Below, one piece after another: positions 33,417 to 42,226 of a stretch of DNA of 64,000 nucleotides. Under the pieces are notes generated by a model, which did no database searches, was not told the origin of the DNA, and was given only the letters and a program-made list of their open reading frames with translations. A program made the position numbers and the translations under genes. Each line of letters begins with the position of its first letter. The first letter of the stretch is position 1. Source of the stretch: DASXZH01 sp036502005 (lineage in GTDB: Bacteria; Armatimonadota; Fimbriimonadia; Fimbriimonadales; Fimbriimonadaceae); NCBI GenBank assembly GCA_036502005.1, contig DASXZH010000090.1:90007-154006 (forward strand), given 5' to 3'.

Positions 33417-36400
33417 ATCCACACCGAAGCTGCCTTTGAGACAGTTTGCGAAGCAACTCTTGTAGCGAACGGCTATTCTTGCTTGAACAAGGCAGGTTAC
33501 GACTTTGAGTTGGCCTTGTTCCCAGCAGAGATCATCGCATTTATTAAGAGCACCCAGCCGCGGGACTGGGCAAAGATCGAAGCTATCCTTGGCATCAAAA
33601 CGGAATCCCAAATCCTACAGGACTTGACCGCCTGGATCGATTCGAATGGCGTGTTAGCGACGCTCCGGCACGGTTTTAAGTGTTACGGCAGAACGTTGCG
33701 TGTTGCGTATTTCCGAGCGGCGCACGGACTTAATCCAGATCTTGAGGCGAGATACCGGGCAAACGAAATAGGAATTACGCGCCAACTCGTCACTAAGAGC
33801 GGCGCTGTATTGGACCTCACGATAAGCCTAAACGGTATTCCAATTGTTACAGTTGAGCTGAAGAATCCAATGACCGGGCAGAACGTCAGAAACGCGATCC
33901 ATCAATACAAGTCGGACCGCGATCCCCGGGAGCTGATTTTTGAGTTCAAAAAACGCACCCTGGTGCATTTTGCGGCCGACACGGACGAGGTCTGGATGAC
34001 AACCAGGCTGGCAGCCGGCGTCACCCAATTTCTGCCGTTCAACAAAGGCAATAACCACTCGGCCGGCAATCCTCCAGATAAGGAGGGACGCTCCTACAAA
34101 ACCGCATATCTTTGGGAGGAAGTCCTACAGCGGGACAGCCTCCTGGACATCCTCAACCGCTTCCTACATCTTCAGATTGAGGAGAAACGAACGGATACTG
34201 GACAGAAGATCAAAAAGGAAACTATGATCTTCCCTAGATACCACCAACTCCAAGCCGTCCGCCAACTGGAATCGAGAGCGAAGCTAGAGGGACCCGGCAA
34301 CAACTACCTAATCGAACATTCCGCCGGTAGTGGCAAGAGCAACACTATCGCCTGGGTTGCCCACCGCTTGGCTTCACTACACGATTCGAGCGACAACAGG
34401 GTTTTCGATAGCGTCGTCGTCATAACCGACCGCCGCGTCCTAGATCAGCAACTACAAGACACCATTTACCAGTTCGAGCACCGTCAAGGGGTAGTTCAGA
34501 AGATCGACGAAGACTCGAAACAACTTACCCAAGCCCTACAAGGCGGCGTTCCCATCATCATCACCACCCTTCAAAAGTTTCCCTTCGTTACTGGACAAAT
34601 CCTAAAGATGGCGGAAGAAAAAGGCGAAACGTCCACCGGCCATCTGCTGACCAAACGGTACGCCGTGATTGTTGACGAAGCCCACAGTTCTCAATCCGGC
34701 GAAACGTCCACGGAATTGAAAGGTGTTTTGGGAGGCGAAGCTCTACTCGAAAAAGCAAAGCTCCAAGCGACAGAGGACGGCGAGGAAAAACTAGCGGAAA
34801 TGTTTCGTTCCATCGCCAAGCGGGGCAAGCAGGACAATCTCAGCTTCTTTGCCTTTACCGCTACGCCGAAACACAAAACCATTGCCGTTTTCGGCAGAGA
34901 CGGCGAACCCGCCCACCGTTACACCATGCGCCAGGCGATCGAAGAAGGCTTCATCCTTGATGTTCTCAAGAACTATACAACCTATGCGGTTTATTACCGC
35001 TTACTGCAACACGCAGAAGATGATCCTGAGGTCGAACGCAAAAAAGCTGCTCGCGCCTTGGCGAGATTCATGAAACTCCACCCCCACAATATTGCCCAAA
35101 AAACCGAAGTGATGATCGAGCATTTTAACGCGGTAACCCGCTTCAAAATCGGCGGTAAGGCAAAAGCGATGGTCGTTACTGACTCGAGGTTGGCGGCAGT
35201 TCGTTATAAGCAGAGCTTTGACAAATACATAAAATCCAAGGGCTACCAACACATAAAGACCCTCGTCGCCTTCTCCGGGCAAGTGCAGGACGATAAGATC
35301 AAGGATAAAACCTACACTGAAACGGGCATGAACAATGGCATCAAGGAATCTGAACTTCCTGAAGCGTTTTCGACCCCCGAATACCAAGTCCTGATCGTTG
35401 CCGACAAATACCAAACCGGCTTCGACCAACCGTTGCTGCATTCCATGTACGTGGATAAGCGTCTTTCTGGAATCCAAGCTGTTCAGACCCTATCCCGATT
35501 GAACCGCACCCATCCTCACAAAGAAGATACATTCGTGCTCGACTTCGTCAATGACCGAGAGGAGATTCAAGCGGCTTTCAAAGCCTACTATGAGGGTGCA
35601 GAGATGGGAGAGGAGCCCAGCCCACAGCGGCTATATGAGTTGAAAGCTGAGTTAGACCAGGAAGACGTTTATCGCCATGAAGAGGTCAATCGCTTTGCCG
35701 AGATCTACTTCGCCCCCAAGACTGTTCAGAGCGCTAGCGACCACCAAAAAATAAATGCGGTGCTAGACATGGCAGTGGACCGATTTACAACATGGCGTAA
35801 AGAGGACGAAAACGAGGCCGAACTTTGGAGAGGCAAGCTTATCGCCTTCCGAAACCTTTATGGTTTCCTGAGCCAAATCATCCCCTACCAAGACAGCGAC
35901 CTCGAAAAACTCTACACCTTTCTTCGCTATTTAGCCACAAAGCTGCCCCGGAAGGGCACGGGCACAACTTACACATTTGACGACGACGTCCGACTCAAAT
36001 ACTTCCGGATACAGAAAATTGAGGAGGGCTCAATCAGTCTTACCGAAGGGAAGGCGAAGCCGTTAGATGGGCCAAGCGAAACTGGGACGGGCTTAGTGCG
36101 GGAGGAAAGGGTCCGTCTTTCCAAATTGATAGACGTAGTTAACGACCGCTTCGGAACTGACTTCACGGATTCAGACCAGCTCTTTTTTGACCAGATAGTT
36201 GAAGACGCTACCTCTGATACTTCGCTAGCGGTGGCCGCTAACGCCAATCCAGCCGACAAGTTCGCTCTCCTGTTTGGGGGCCACGTAGAAAACTTGATGG
36301 TCGAGAGGATGGAACAGAATGAGGACATCTTCGGTAAATACATGTCCGACCCTGCCTTTCAGGCAGCCGTTAACGACTGGTTGGCGAGTGAGGTTTATCG

Positions 36401-36473
36401 CCGCCTTCAGGCCCCAATGGTCTTGTCGCAAAAGAAAGCTTCGTACGACGCGAACAGCGCAAACGCGACCTAG
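33414..36473 (+). CDS. hsdR: Type I restriction-modification system, restriction subunit
   Basis: The 1019-residue protein has an N-terminal PD-(D/E)xK nuclease domain (LDLTISLNGIPIVTVELKNP, residues about 133-152). The SF2 translocase follows, with Walker A EHSAGSGKSNTIAWVAHR (about 302-319), DExH box VIVDEAHSSQSGE (about 420), FFAFTATPKHKT, and motif VI region QAVQTLSRLNRTHPHKEDTF. The C-terminal helical part binds the methylase. Together with HsdM and HsdS it translocates and cuts unmodified DNA. It appears intact. Start GTG 33414 lies 18 bases past darG, so restriction sits downstream of the DarTG pair rather than next to its own methylase. Confidence 0.95.
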   Translation: MIHTEAAFETVCEATLVANGYSCLNKAGYDFELALFPAEIIAFIKSTQPRDWAKIEAILGIKTESQILQDLTAWIDSNGVLATLRHGFKCYGRTLRVAYFRAAHGLNPDLEARYRANEIGITRQLVTKSGAVLDLTISLNGIPIVTVELKNPMTGQNVRNAIHQYKSDRDPRELIFEFKKRTLVHFAADTDEVWMTTRLAAGVTQFLPFNKGNNHSAGNPPDKEGRSYKTAYLWEEVLQRDSLLDILNRFLHLQIEEKRTDTGQKIKKETMIFPRYHQLQAVRQLESRAKLEGPGNNYLIEHSAGSGKSNTIAWVAHRLASLHDSSDNRVFDSVVVITDRRVLDQQLQDTIYQFEHRQGVVQKIDEDSKQLTQALQGGVPIIITTLQKFPFVTGQILKMAEEKGETSTGHLLTKRYAVIVDEAHSSQSGETSTELKGVLGGEALLEKAKLQATEDGEEKLAEMFRSIAKRGKQDNLSFFAFTATPKHKTIAVFGRDGEPAHRYTMRQAIEEGFILDVLKNYTTYAVYYRLLQHAEDDPEVERKKAARALARFMKLHPHNIAQKTEVMIEHFNAVTRFKIGGKAKAMVVTDSRLAAVRYKQSFDKYIKSKGYQHIKTLVAFSGQVQDDKIKDKTYTETGMNNGIKESELPEAFSTPEYQVLIVADKYQTGFDQPLLHSMYVDKRLSGIQAVQTLSRLNRTHPHKEDTFVLDFVNDREEIQAAFKAYYEGAEMGEEPSPQRLYELKAELDQEDVYRHEEVNRFAEIYFAPKTVQSASDHQKINAVLDMAVDRFTTWRKEDENEAELWRGKLIAFRNLYGFLSQIIPYQDSDLEKLYTFLRYLATKLPRKGTGTTYTFDDDVRLKYFRIQKIEEGSISLTEGKAKPLDGPSETGTGLVREERVRLSKLIDVVNDRFGTDFTDSDQLFFDQIVEDATSDTSLAVAANANPADKFALLFGGHVENLMVERMEQNEDIFGKYMSDPAFQAAVNDWLASEVYRRLQAPMVLSQKKASYDANSANAT

Positions 36474-36884
36474 CTCGATGAAATCGCCGATCATCGGAAC
36501 CATTAAAAACCCGTCCTTCGTCTGGCTTTTCTGCAACCGGCACGAAACGCGCCGATTCCGTTCTTTGAAAGCCTTATACCGTAGTACTCAAGAGGCCCGC
36601 CGAATAACTTTTTCAAAAGTTGAACCTGGAGGAAGTGCCACAAGTGTCAGTATCGGTGCAAAAAACGCCTATTCCGGCCAAATGTGGCGCGCCACAATGA
36701 GCCAGAATATGCCACAAGCACCTTCAAACCCGACCCTTCTGGCATTTTCTGGCATATCCTGGCACGGCGGCTGTGACAGAATCTGGGAATTCTCGATCTT
36801 CGATTTTCGATTCTCGATTGGGGAGGAGCGGGGATGGTCCGGAAAGCCCCCTCGCCTGCTCCCTGGGAGGAGAGGGGGTTGGGG
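36474..36884. repeat. Gene-free region after hsdR
   Basis: The first 300 bases show no gene and no clear terminator. At about 36790-36825 a TCGATTT-type heptad tract occurs. At 36848-36873 CCCCCTCGCCTGCTCCCTGG begins the palindromic repeat also seen uninterrupted at 26508. The 11-base GGGGGTTGGGG at 36874-36884 is the left target duplication of the MITE-like element. Confidence 0.6.
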
Positions 36885-37018
36885 CATAGCCATCAATTTA
36901 AGGTTTATTTCCGAGCAGTAGGCTCGCGCCTCACCCGGTTCGCGGACTCACCGACCTCTCCTTCCGGGAGAGGTTTGGGGTTTGGGAACGCCGAAAAATC
37001 CTTAAGTTGATCGCTATG
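36885..37018. mobile_element. MITE-like element, copy B, with 11-bp flanking direct repeats
   Basis: The element is 134 bases. It has imperfect 19-base terminal inverted repeats, CATAGCCATCAATTTAAGG and CCTTAAGTTGATCGCTATG. Its core is CTCACCCGGTTCGCGGACTC, ACCGACCTCTCCTTCCGGGA and GTTTGGGGTTTGGGAACGCC. GGGGGTTGGGG flanks it directly on both sides (36874-36884 and 37019-37029). Copy C at 46829 has the same length and nearly the same sequence. There is no coding capacity; a transposase supplied in trans is inferred. Confidence 0.82.
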
Positions 37019-37029
37019 GGGGGTTGGGG

Positions 37030-37261
37030 GAGAGGTCGTGGTAGGTCCTAACTTTTTCCCGAATCGAGACTCGGGAATCTTACGCGGCGTCAAGCCGCCT
37101 GGGGAAAAGCTCGAACAAGTTCGACCACTCTAAATTGGCTACCTCCCCAATCGACATTCGAGAATCGAGAATCGAGAATCTTCGGAACCCCCATCCCTAA
37201 CCCTTCCCCCTCTGCTTCGCACAGGCGAGAAGGGAACTCGGAACCCGTCACTCGTCACGCG
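37030..37261. repeat. Repeat fragments downstream of flhB
   Basis: Heptad tract CGAGAAT-type at about 37146-37180. An inverted copy of the 13955-14012 repeat is at about 37181-37240. CGTCACT-CGTCACG-CGTCACG units (37249-37268) run into the end of flhB. No gene. Confidence 0.55.
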
Positions 37262-38332
37262 TCACGCAACCTTGCGCTTCTTCATGGTCCTATAAACAAA
37301 GGCCAACACCTCAGCCACAGCCTGGAACATCTCCCGAGGAACGAAATCTCCAACCTCGCACTTCTTATACAACTGCCTAGCCAAAGGCGGGTTCGGAACG
37401 ATCGGCACCTTGTTCTCACCGGCGATTTCCCTGATCTTCAAAGCCACCAAGTCAGCCCCTTTAGCCACAACCTGGGGGGCATACATCTTGCCAGATTCAT
37501 ACTTAATGGCCACCGAAAAGTGGGTTGGGTTGGTAACAATCACATCCGCCGTCTTCACCGCCGAAAGCATTCGGCTCCTACTCAGCATCCGCCGCTTTCG
37601 GGCAATCGCGCCACGCATTTGGGGGGACTGCTCCATGTCCTTCATTTCCTGCTTCACTTCCTGCTTCGTCATGCGGAGCTGCTTATCCACCTGTTTGCGC
37701 TGGAAGTAGTAGTCGATGCCGGCGAGGACCAGCCACGCGATGGCCACCTTCAGAAAGATCTGGTGCATCACGGTGGCGATGACGAGAAACATGGCCGACG
37801 TGTTGGCCCAGCCAAGGCTGAGCAGGTCGTTCCAGTGGGCCTGGATTGTGGTCCAGGCGAGGAAGGCAAAGAGCCCGGTTTTGAGGCACGCTTTCGCTCC
37901 TTCCATGACCGAGTTGGGGCTAAAGAGGCGCTTGATTCCTTGGGCGGGGTTCAGCCTTTGGAAGTTGGGAATCATGGCTTGGCCGCTGAGCTGGAACCCA
38001 ACTTGGGCGAAGTTCATGCCGAGGCCGACGAGCATCGCGATGGCAAAGAGGGGGAGGATGGCTGCTAACGGACCCATAAGAACGCCCCACCCGTAGCGGG
38101 TGATGCTGCCCCGATCTAAGTCGGTGGGGATGTTGGTGTAGCCGTGGTGCAGACTCTGCATGAGGGCGTTGCCAAGGTTGCCGAGGATTCCTGGCAGGGC
38201 CATGAGCATGACGATGATAACGACCGCGGAAGTTAGCTCCTGGCTCTTGGCGACGGTCCCTTTTTTGCGGGCTTCGGAGCGCCGCTTGGGTGTCGCTTCT
38301 TCTGTCTTTTCACCGGCTGGGCTATCTGGCAT
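37262..38332 (-). CDS. flhB: Flagellar type III secretion protein FlhB
   Basis: The 356-residue protein begins GEKTEEATPKRRSEARKKGT, the FlhB N-terminal signature. Four transmembrane segments follow, between about residues 35 and 215. The C-terminal cytoplasmic domain contains the self-cleaving NPTH motif (VIVTNPTHFSVAIKYE) and ends with the substrate-switch region AVAEVLAFVYRTMKKRK. FlhB controls the change from rod/hook to filament export. It overlaps the end of fliR by 11 bases and is the last gene of the fliM-flhB cluster. Confidence 0.95.
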   Translation of the reverse strand: MPDSPAGEKTEEATPKRRSEARKKGTVAKSQELTSAVVIIVMLMALPGILGNLGNALMQSLHHGYTNIPTDLDRGSITRYGWGVLMGPLAAILPLFAIAMLVGLGMNFAQVGFQLSGQAMIPNFQRLNPAQGIKRLFSPNSVMEGAKACLKTGLFAFLAWTTIQAHWNDLLSLGWANTSAMFLVIATVMHQIFLKVAIAWLVLAGIDYYFQRKQVDKQLRMTKQEVKQEMKDMEQSPQMRGAIARKRRMLSRSRMLSAVKTADVIVTNPTHFSVAIKYESGKMYAPQVVAKGADLVALKIREIAGENKVPIVPNPPLARQLYKKCEVGDFVPREMFQAVAEVLAFVYRTMKKRKVA

Positions 38333-39095
38333 GGGCTTGGAAAACTTGGGCTAGGGAGTTTGTGCCGAGGTTCACCCCGTACTGGACTCCGGAAACGAGG
38401 GCGGGTAGGGCGACGGTGAGGGCGATCATGCCCATGGCGATCTTGGCGGGCATTCCGACCATGAACACCTGCATCTGGGGAACGGCCTTTCCGATGACGC
38501 CGAGGGCGGCATCGACGACCATGCTGACGGCGGCAACCGGGGCGGCGATCTGGATCGCCAAAAGGCTGAGTTGGGTTAAAAGGGTGACGAGATTCGTTTG
38601 TATGGCCGGGATCTGGGCCATGGTGGGGGCGGGCATGGCGTGGTAGCTGTGAACAAGTGCTTGCAGCATGACGTGGTGGGCGTCGATTTGGAGGAAGATG
38701 ATGAGCGCGAGCATGTACTTGAACTGGGCGATGATGGAGACCTGCACACCATCGATGGGGTTCAAGATTTGGCTGGAGCTGAGGCCCATCTCGACGTCGA
38801 TAAACGCACCCGCCATCTGGGCAGCCTGCAAAACCAGGCTGAGAAAGGTGCCGATGAGAATGCCGGCCACGAGTTCGTGGCCTATGGCCAGGGTTAGGGT
38901 GTAGAGGTCCTGGGGCACGCCGCCTGAATCGGGCTTGATGATGAAGGTGAGGGCGGCGGAAATGGCGAGGGTGATATAGATTCGGATCTGGACGGGGACG
39001 TTCTGGGCGCCGAAGATGGGTGAGGCAAAGAGCATTGCAGAGCAACGCACGAATACGAGGAGGAAGGCGTAAAAGAGGGCGGCGTCGATGCTCAC
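38322..39095 (-). CDS. fliR: Flagellar export protein FliR
   Basis: The 257-residue membrane protein has about six hydrophobic segments (LFYAFLLVFVRCSAMLFASP, HELVAGILIGTFLSLVLQAA, AALGVIGKAVPQMQVFMVGM), as in FliR. It forms the export gate core with FliP and FliQ. The start is GTG at 39095, overlapping the fliQ stop as GTGA, which gives MSIDAALFYAF at the N-terminus; the open frame upstream of this is fliQ DNA in another phase. The ending QVFQAHAR overlaps the start of flhB. Confidence 0.93.
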   Translation of the reverse strand: MSIDAALFYAFLLVFVRCSAMLFASPIFGAQNVPVQIRIYITLAISAALTFIIKPDSGGVPQDLYTLTLAIGHELVAGILIGTFLSLVLQAAQMAGAFIDVEMGLSSSQILNPIDGVQVSIIAQFKYMLALIIFLQIDAHHVMLQALVHSYHAMPAPTMAQIPAIQTNLVTLLTQLSLLAIQIAAPVAAVSMVVDAALGVIGKAVPQMQVFMVGMPAKIAMGMIALTVALPALVSGVQYGVNLGTNSLAQVFQAHAR

Positions 39096-39361
39096 TGGCC
39101 AACCTTTGCCATGTGCTGGAAGCAGAGGGTGGTGAAGGCGACGATGGTGGTCAGCATCCATCCTCCCATGAGGGTGAGGAGCAGGCCGACTCCAATCAGC
39201 TTGGGGACGAACGTGAGGGTCATTTCTTGGACGCTCGTCACGGCCTGGAAAACGCTGACGAGGAGACCGGTAAAGAGGGACATGCTTAGGAGCGGCAGGG
39301 CGACCATCATGGCGACCTGCATTCCTTGTCGGCCTATTTCGAGGGCGGAAGACTGGTCCAT
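39092..39361 (-). CDS. fliQ: Flagellar export protein FliQ
   Basis: The 89-residue protein has exactly the family's usual length, with two transmembrane helices (MQVAMMVALPLLSMSLFTGL and LIGVGLLLTLMGGWMLTTIV) joined by SVFQAVTSVQEMTLTFVPKL, the conserved loop. ATG 39361 gives MDQSSALEIGRQ. The frame remains open for another 120 codons upstream only because the repeat DNA there has no stop; those residues (YSAFGVRYSAFGA) are not protein-like. It overlaps fliR by four bases. Confidence 0.93.
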   Translation of the reverse strand: MDQSSALEIGRQGMQVAMMVALPLLSMSLFTGLLVSVFQAVTSVQEMTLTFVPKLIGVGLLLTLMGGWMLTTIVAFTTLCFQHMAKVGQ

Positions 39362-39683
39362 TAGAGAGAGGGCCTTAGGCCTTGGGCCTTGGGCGTTAGG
39401 AGGGGATTTGGCCCTTTGGGCCTTCGGGCCGGAGTCTGGGTTTGCACCGAAGGCCGGAGCGGATTTGGCCTTGGGCCTTCGGCTTTGGGTTTTCGGGTCG
39501 GAGTTCGGTATTGCACCGTGAGCCGAATACCGAATACCGTGGGCCGGAGCGGATTTGGCCATAGGGCTCGGGCCTTGGGCCTTGGGATCGGAGTGTGCTC
39601 CTGATTCTGCTCCCGGATCTGCTCCGAACGCCGAATACCGAACGCCGAATGCCGAATACCGAATACCGAATACCGAACGCCCA
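39362..39683. repeat. Heptad-repeat spacer inside the flagellar operon
   Basis: This 322-base segment separates fliP and fliQ, which normally adjoin. It is almost wholly repetitive. GGCCTTA/GGCCTTG heptads occupy about 39369-39400. GGCCGGAGCGGATTTGGCC occurs twice (39452-39470, 39542-39560). Eight units in register, CCGAACG, CCGAATA, CCGAACG, CCGAATG, CCGAATA three times, CCGAACG, occupy 39624-39679. It has no gene. Confidence 0.85.
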
Positions 39684-40448
39684 TCATCGGTACCCCTGCA
39701 TGATCGCTTGGACAACGACGTGCCAGCCATCGGCGAGGACGAAGACCAATATCTTGGCGGGGAGGGAAACGACTGTTGGTGGGAGCATCATCATGCCCAT
39801 GCTCATGAGGCCGCTGGCCACGATGAGGTCGATGATAAGGAACGGGATGAAGACATAGAAGCCAACGATGAATGCGGTTTTGAGTTCGCTGATAACGAAG
39901 GCCGGGATGAGGCTGGCCATGTTGATATCGGCGCGGGTTTTGGGGTGCTCATGGCGCATGTTCACGAACAGCAGGAGGTCCTTCTGGTAGGTGTTTTTGA
40001 GCATGAAATCGCGCAGGGGGACGGAGCCTCGCTGGACGGCGACATCGAACTTGATTTCCTTGTTGAGGTAGGGCTTCAGGGCGACATCGTTGATCTTGCC
40101 GTAAGTTGGACCCATGACGAAGAAGGTGAGAAAAAGGCTGAGCCCGATGAGGACCTGGTTTGGTGGAATTGTTGGCGTGCCGATGGCATTCCGCACAAAG
40201 CTCATGATGATAACGATCCGGGAGAAAGCTGTGGTCAGGATCAAAATCGCAGGAGCAAGGCTAAGAACTGTCAGCAGCGCCAACAATTGCAGGGTCGAGC
40301 TAACGTCGCCAGAGCCCTTTCCGGAGCCGAGGTCTAGAGAGACCTTGGGAATGGAGAGGGGCTGTTGGGCGAAGGCAGCGCAGGCAAGGCACCCTAGTAA
40401 AAGTACCAGGGTAAATCTTATGAGGTGTTTGGTTGAGAGGGCTTTCAC
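39684..40448 (-). CDS. fliP: Flagellar export protein FliP
   Basis: The 254-residue protein has a signal peptide (STKHLIRFTLVLLLGCLACA) and then the FliP core: LLALLTVLSLAPAILILTTA, FSRIVIIMSFVRNAIGTPTI, the loop PFLIIDLIVASGLMSMGMMM and LPPTVVSLPAKILVFVLADG. FliP builds the pentameric ring of the export gate. The start is GTG 40448, with GGGAGG eight bases upstream inside the end of fliO. The stop is followed by the heptad spacer. Confidence 0.95.
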   Translation of the reverse strand: MKALSTKHLIRFTLVLLLGCLACAAFAQQPLSIPKVSLDLGSGKGSGDVSSTLQLLALLTVLSLAPAILILTTAFSRIVIIMSFVRNAIGTPTIPPNQVLIGLSLFLTFFVMGPTYGKINDVALKPYLNKEIKFDVAVQRGSVPLRDFMLKNTYQKDLLLFVNMRHEHPKTRADINMASLIPAFVISELKTAFIVGFYVFIPFLIIDLIVASGLMSMGMMMLPPTVVSLPAKILVFVLADGWHVVVQAIMQGYR

Positions 40449-40452
40449 TCGG

Positions 40453-41037
40453 TTAGCCTCCCAGCCTGTTCAGCCGCTCGATGGCGGCCTGGATCTCGTC
40501 TTCGGTCATGGCGGCCTTCATGACAGGGGTCGGCTCGCCGGACTCCTCAACATAGAGATATGAAGGGTCGTCGGTCTCTTTGGCGAGCATGTCCATAAAG
40601 AGGGGCTGCCCGTTTTTGGGGCGTGCGGTTGTAAGATCGGCGAGGCAGGAAACCCCGGAGTTGCTGGCGCTCAGGAGCAGGCTTTTGCCTCGCACGCTGA
40701 CCACGTAAAGCTGTCCGCCGGCAAAGGACGCGGTGTCCTCGATGAGGATGCCGCTGCCGGATTTGGCGACAAGCCGCTTGTTGAGCTTGCCCATGAACTT
40801 GGGCAACACGAATTTGATGAGAGCAAGAACGATGCCGAGGGCCACCAGCATTTGCAGCATGGGCATGAAGCCCATGTTGGGCGCTCCGCCGACGGGGGCC
40901 GTGGGGATCGGGTCCTGCTTCGTTCCGAAGTTGGGGCCTGCGATCGCTGCCACTGCCGTTCCGAGGAAAGTTGCGATGAGAGGGGCTCTCTTAAACGAGG
41001 ATTTGATTTGATCGTGCTTCGCGGCCTTGCTGATCAA
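40453..41037 (-). CDS. fliO: Flagellar biosynthesis protein FliO
   Basis: From TTG 41037 the product is 194 residues. A first hydrophobic stretch (RAPLIATFLGTAVAAIAGPN) may be a signal, and one transmembrane helix follows (MLQMLVALGIVLALIKFVLP). The FliO cytoplasmic domain comes next (RLVAKSGSGILIEDTASFAG, LYVVSVRGKSLLLSASNSGV). FliO assists FliP assembly. Place and topology identify it more than sequence. The start is uncertain: GGGAGGGAGGGG lies directly before the TTG, and the open frame beyond is a repeat relic. Confidence 0.8.
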   Translation of the reverse strand: MISKAAKHDQIKSSFKRAPLIATFLGTAVAAIAGPNFGTKQDPIPTAPVGGAPNMGFMPMLQMLVALGIVLALIKFVLPKFMGKLNKRLVAKSGSGILIEDTASFAGGQLYVVSVRGKSLLLSASNSGVSCLADLTTARPKNGQPLFMDMLAKETDDPSYLYVEESGEPTPVMKAAMTEDEIQAAIERLNRLGG

Positions 41038-41304
41038 CCCCTCCCTCCCGGTTCGTGCCTCACCGCTTTCCTTTGTCGGTATGCCTGGGTTGGACTGCCG
41101 AGCGCATATTGGAAAGCTTTCGACCTCCCTCACGGAGGAGAGAGGTTTGGGGTTTCTGGCGCTCAAAACTTGGTTTATCTTACAAATTTTTTGCGTTCGA
41201 AGATCTCCGGAGGAGATTGGCTTTTCGGCGCGCAGAGTTTCGGGCCTATTACTAGCCCGCTTCCCGCAGCAGTTCCCCAAAGTGAAGTCTTGAAGCATGT
41301 TGGG
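41038..41304. repeat. Degenerate MITE-like relic between fliO and fliN/Y
   Basis: CCCGGTTCGTGCCTCACCG (41047-41065) and CGACCTCCCTCACGGAGGAG with AGAGGTTTGGGGTTTCTGG (41120-41158) align with the core of the 134-base element copies B and C, with an unrelated insertion between. Recognisable CATAG ends are missing. Nothing else is seen in these 267 bases. Confidence 0.5.
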
Positions 41305-42213
41305 TTAGGCGGCTTCTCCGATTCGACCAAGGCGGTCTTGGTTAGCCACGATTTCCGTGATTCGGACGCCGAAGTTGTCTTCAATGACGACGACTTCGCC
41401 TCGGGCGACGAGTCTGCCGTTAACCATCACGTCGACGGGTTCGCCGGCGGCCTTGTCGATCTCGACGATAGAGCCGGTGCCAAGCTCGACCACATCTCGA
41501 ACGAGCATGCTCATTCGGCCAAGTTCGACGCTGATTTCCAGGGGCACGTCCATGAGAAGGCTGAGCCCTCCGACTTCTTCGTGCATCTGGTTAGAGGCGG
41601 CGAGGGCTGCGGCGTTGGCAAAACCTTGGGCTGCGTTTTGGGCCGTCTGCTCATCTTCGGCTTCGGATCCGGCAATGTACTCGGCGGTGGGTTTGTCGAT
41701 AAACCAAGACAGGGAGCCGATGGGTTCGCCGCTTCCGAACGCGATCTCGGTTTTTACTAGCTCGTCGTTGCGGCCGAAATTATCGGGGAGGGAAAGGATC
41801 TGATAGCGGATGCTGAGGCCAGTGGCAACCATCGGTTCGTTCTTGGCGATGCCGCAGGCAAGGCAGATGCCTTGGACCATGCCTTCCAGAAACTCTCGGA
41901 GTTCGGGAATCAGGTTCTCGTCCGGCTCTGCGATCTGCTCACCTTTAATATAGGAGGCAAGCGATGCGAACTCGCTGCTGGGAATAACCAAGAACTGATT
42001 GTGCTCGGGTGCGGAGGCGAATGCAAACTGAACGGTAAGAGCCAACTCGCCGGCAAGGACGCGGGCCATTTCCGGCGGGACGACCTCGGGGGGCTGAAAC
42101 GAGAAGCTTATCGGGCTTTCCGATACTTGGGCAACCGCGTTGGTTGCATTCTCCCAAATCTGCTCTTGCAGACCGGAAAACTTCTCTAATGCTTCGGGCG
42201 ACAACTTTGACAT
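41305..42213 (-). CDS. fliY: Flagellar motor switch protein FliN/FliY
   Basis: The 302-residue protein is longer than plain FliN. Its C-terminal 80 residues are the SpoA domain (LLMDVPLEISVELGRMSMLV, GSIVEIDKAAGEPVDVMVNG, IEDNFGVRITEIV) that packs in the switch C-ring. The N-terminal 200 residues (ALTVQFAFASAPEHNQFLVI, IPELREFLEGMVQGICLACG) resemble the CheC/CheX-like part of FliY, but the phosphatase motifs are not clear. ATG 42213 is chosen; the frame upstream overlaps fliM. Thirteen bases separate it from the fliM stop. Confidence 0.85.
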   Translation of the reverse strand: MSKLSPEALEKFSGLQEQIWENATNAVAQVSESPISFSFQPPEVVPPEMARVLAGELALTVQFAFASAPEHNQFLVIPSSEFASLASYIKGEQIAEPDENLIPELREFLEGMVQGICLACGIAKNEPMVATGLSIRYQILSLPDNFGRNDELVKTEIAFGSGEPIGSLSWFIDKPTAEYIAGSEAEDEQTAQNAAQGFANAAALAASNQMHEEVGGLSLLMDVPLEISVELGRMSMLVRDVVELGTGSIVEIDKAAGEPVDVMVNGRLVARGEVVVIEDNFGVRITEIVANQDRLGRIGEAA

Positions 42214-42226
42214 GAAATGACTGACC

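Noticed and set aside
39362..39730. N-terminal extension of FliQ by about 120 residues
   Set aside because: It translates heptad-repeat DNA. The 89-residue form starting at 39361 has the standard FliQ length.
41038..41298. N-terminal extension of FliO
   Set aside because: The extension covers a degenerate MITE-like relic and has no protein-like features.
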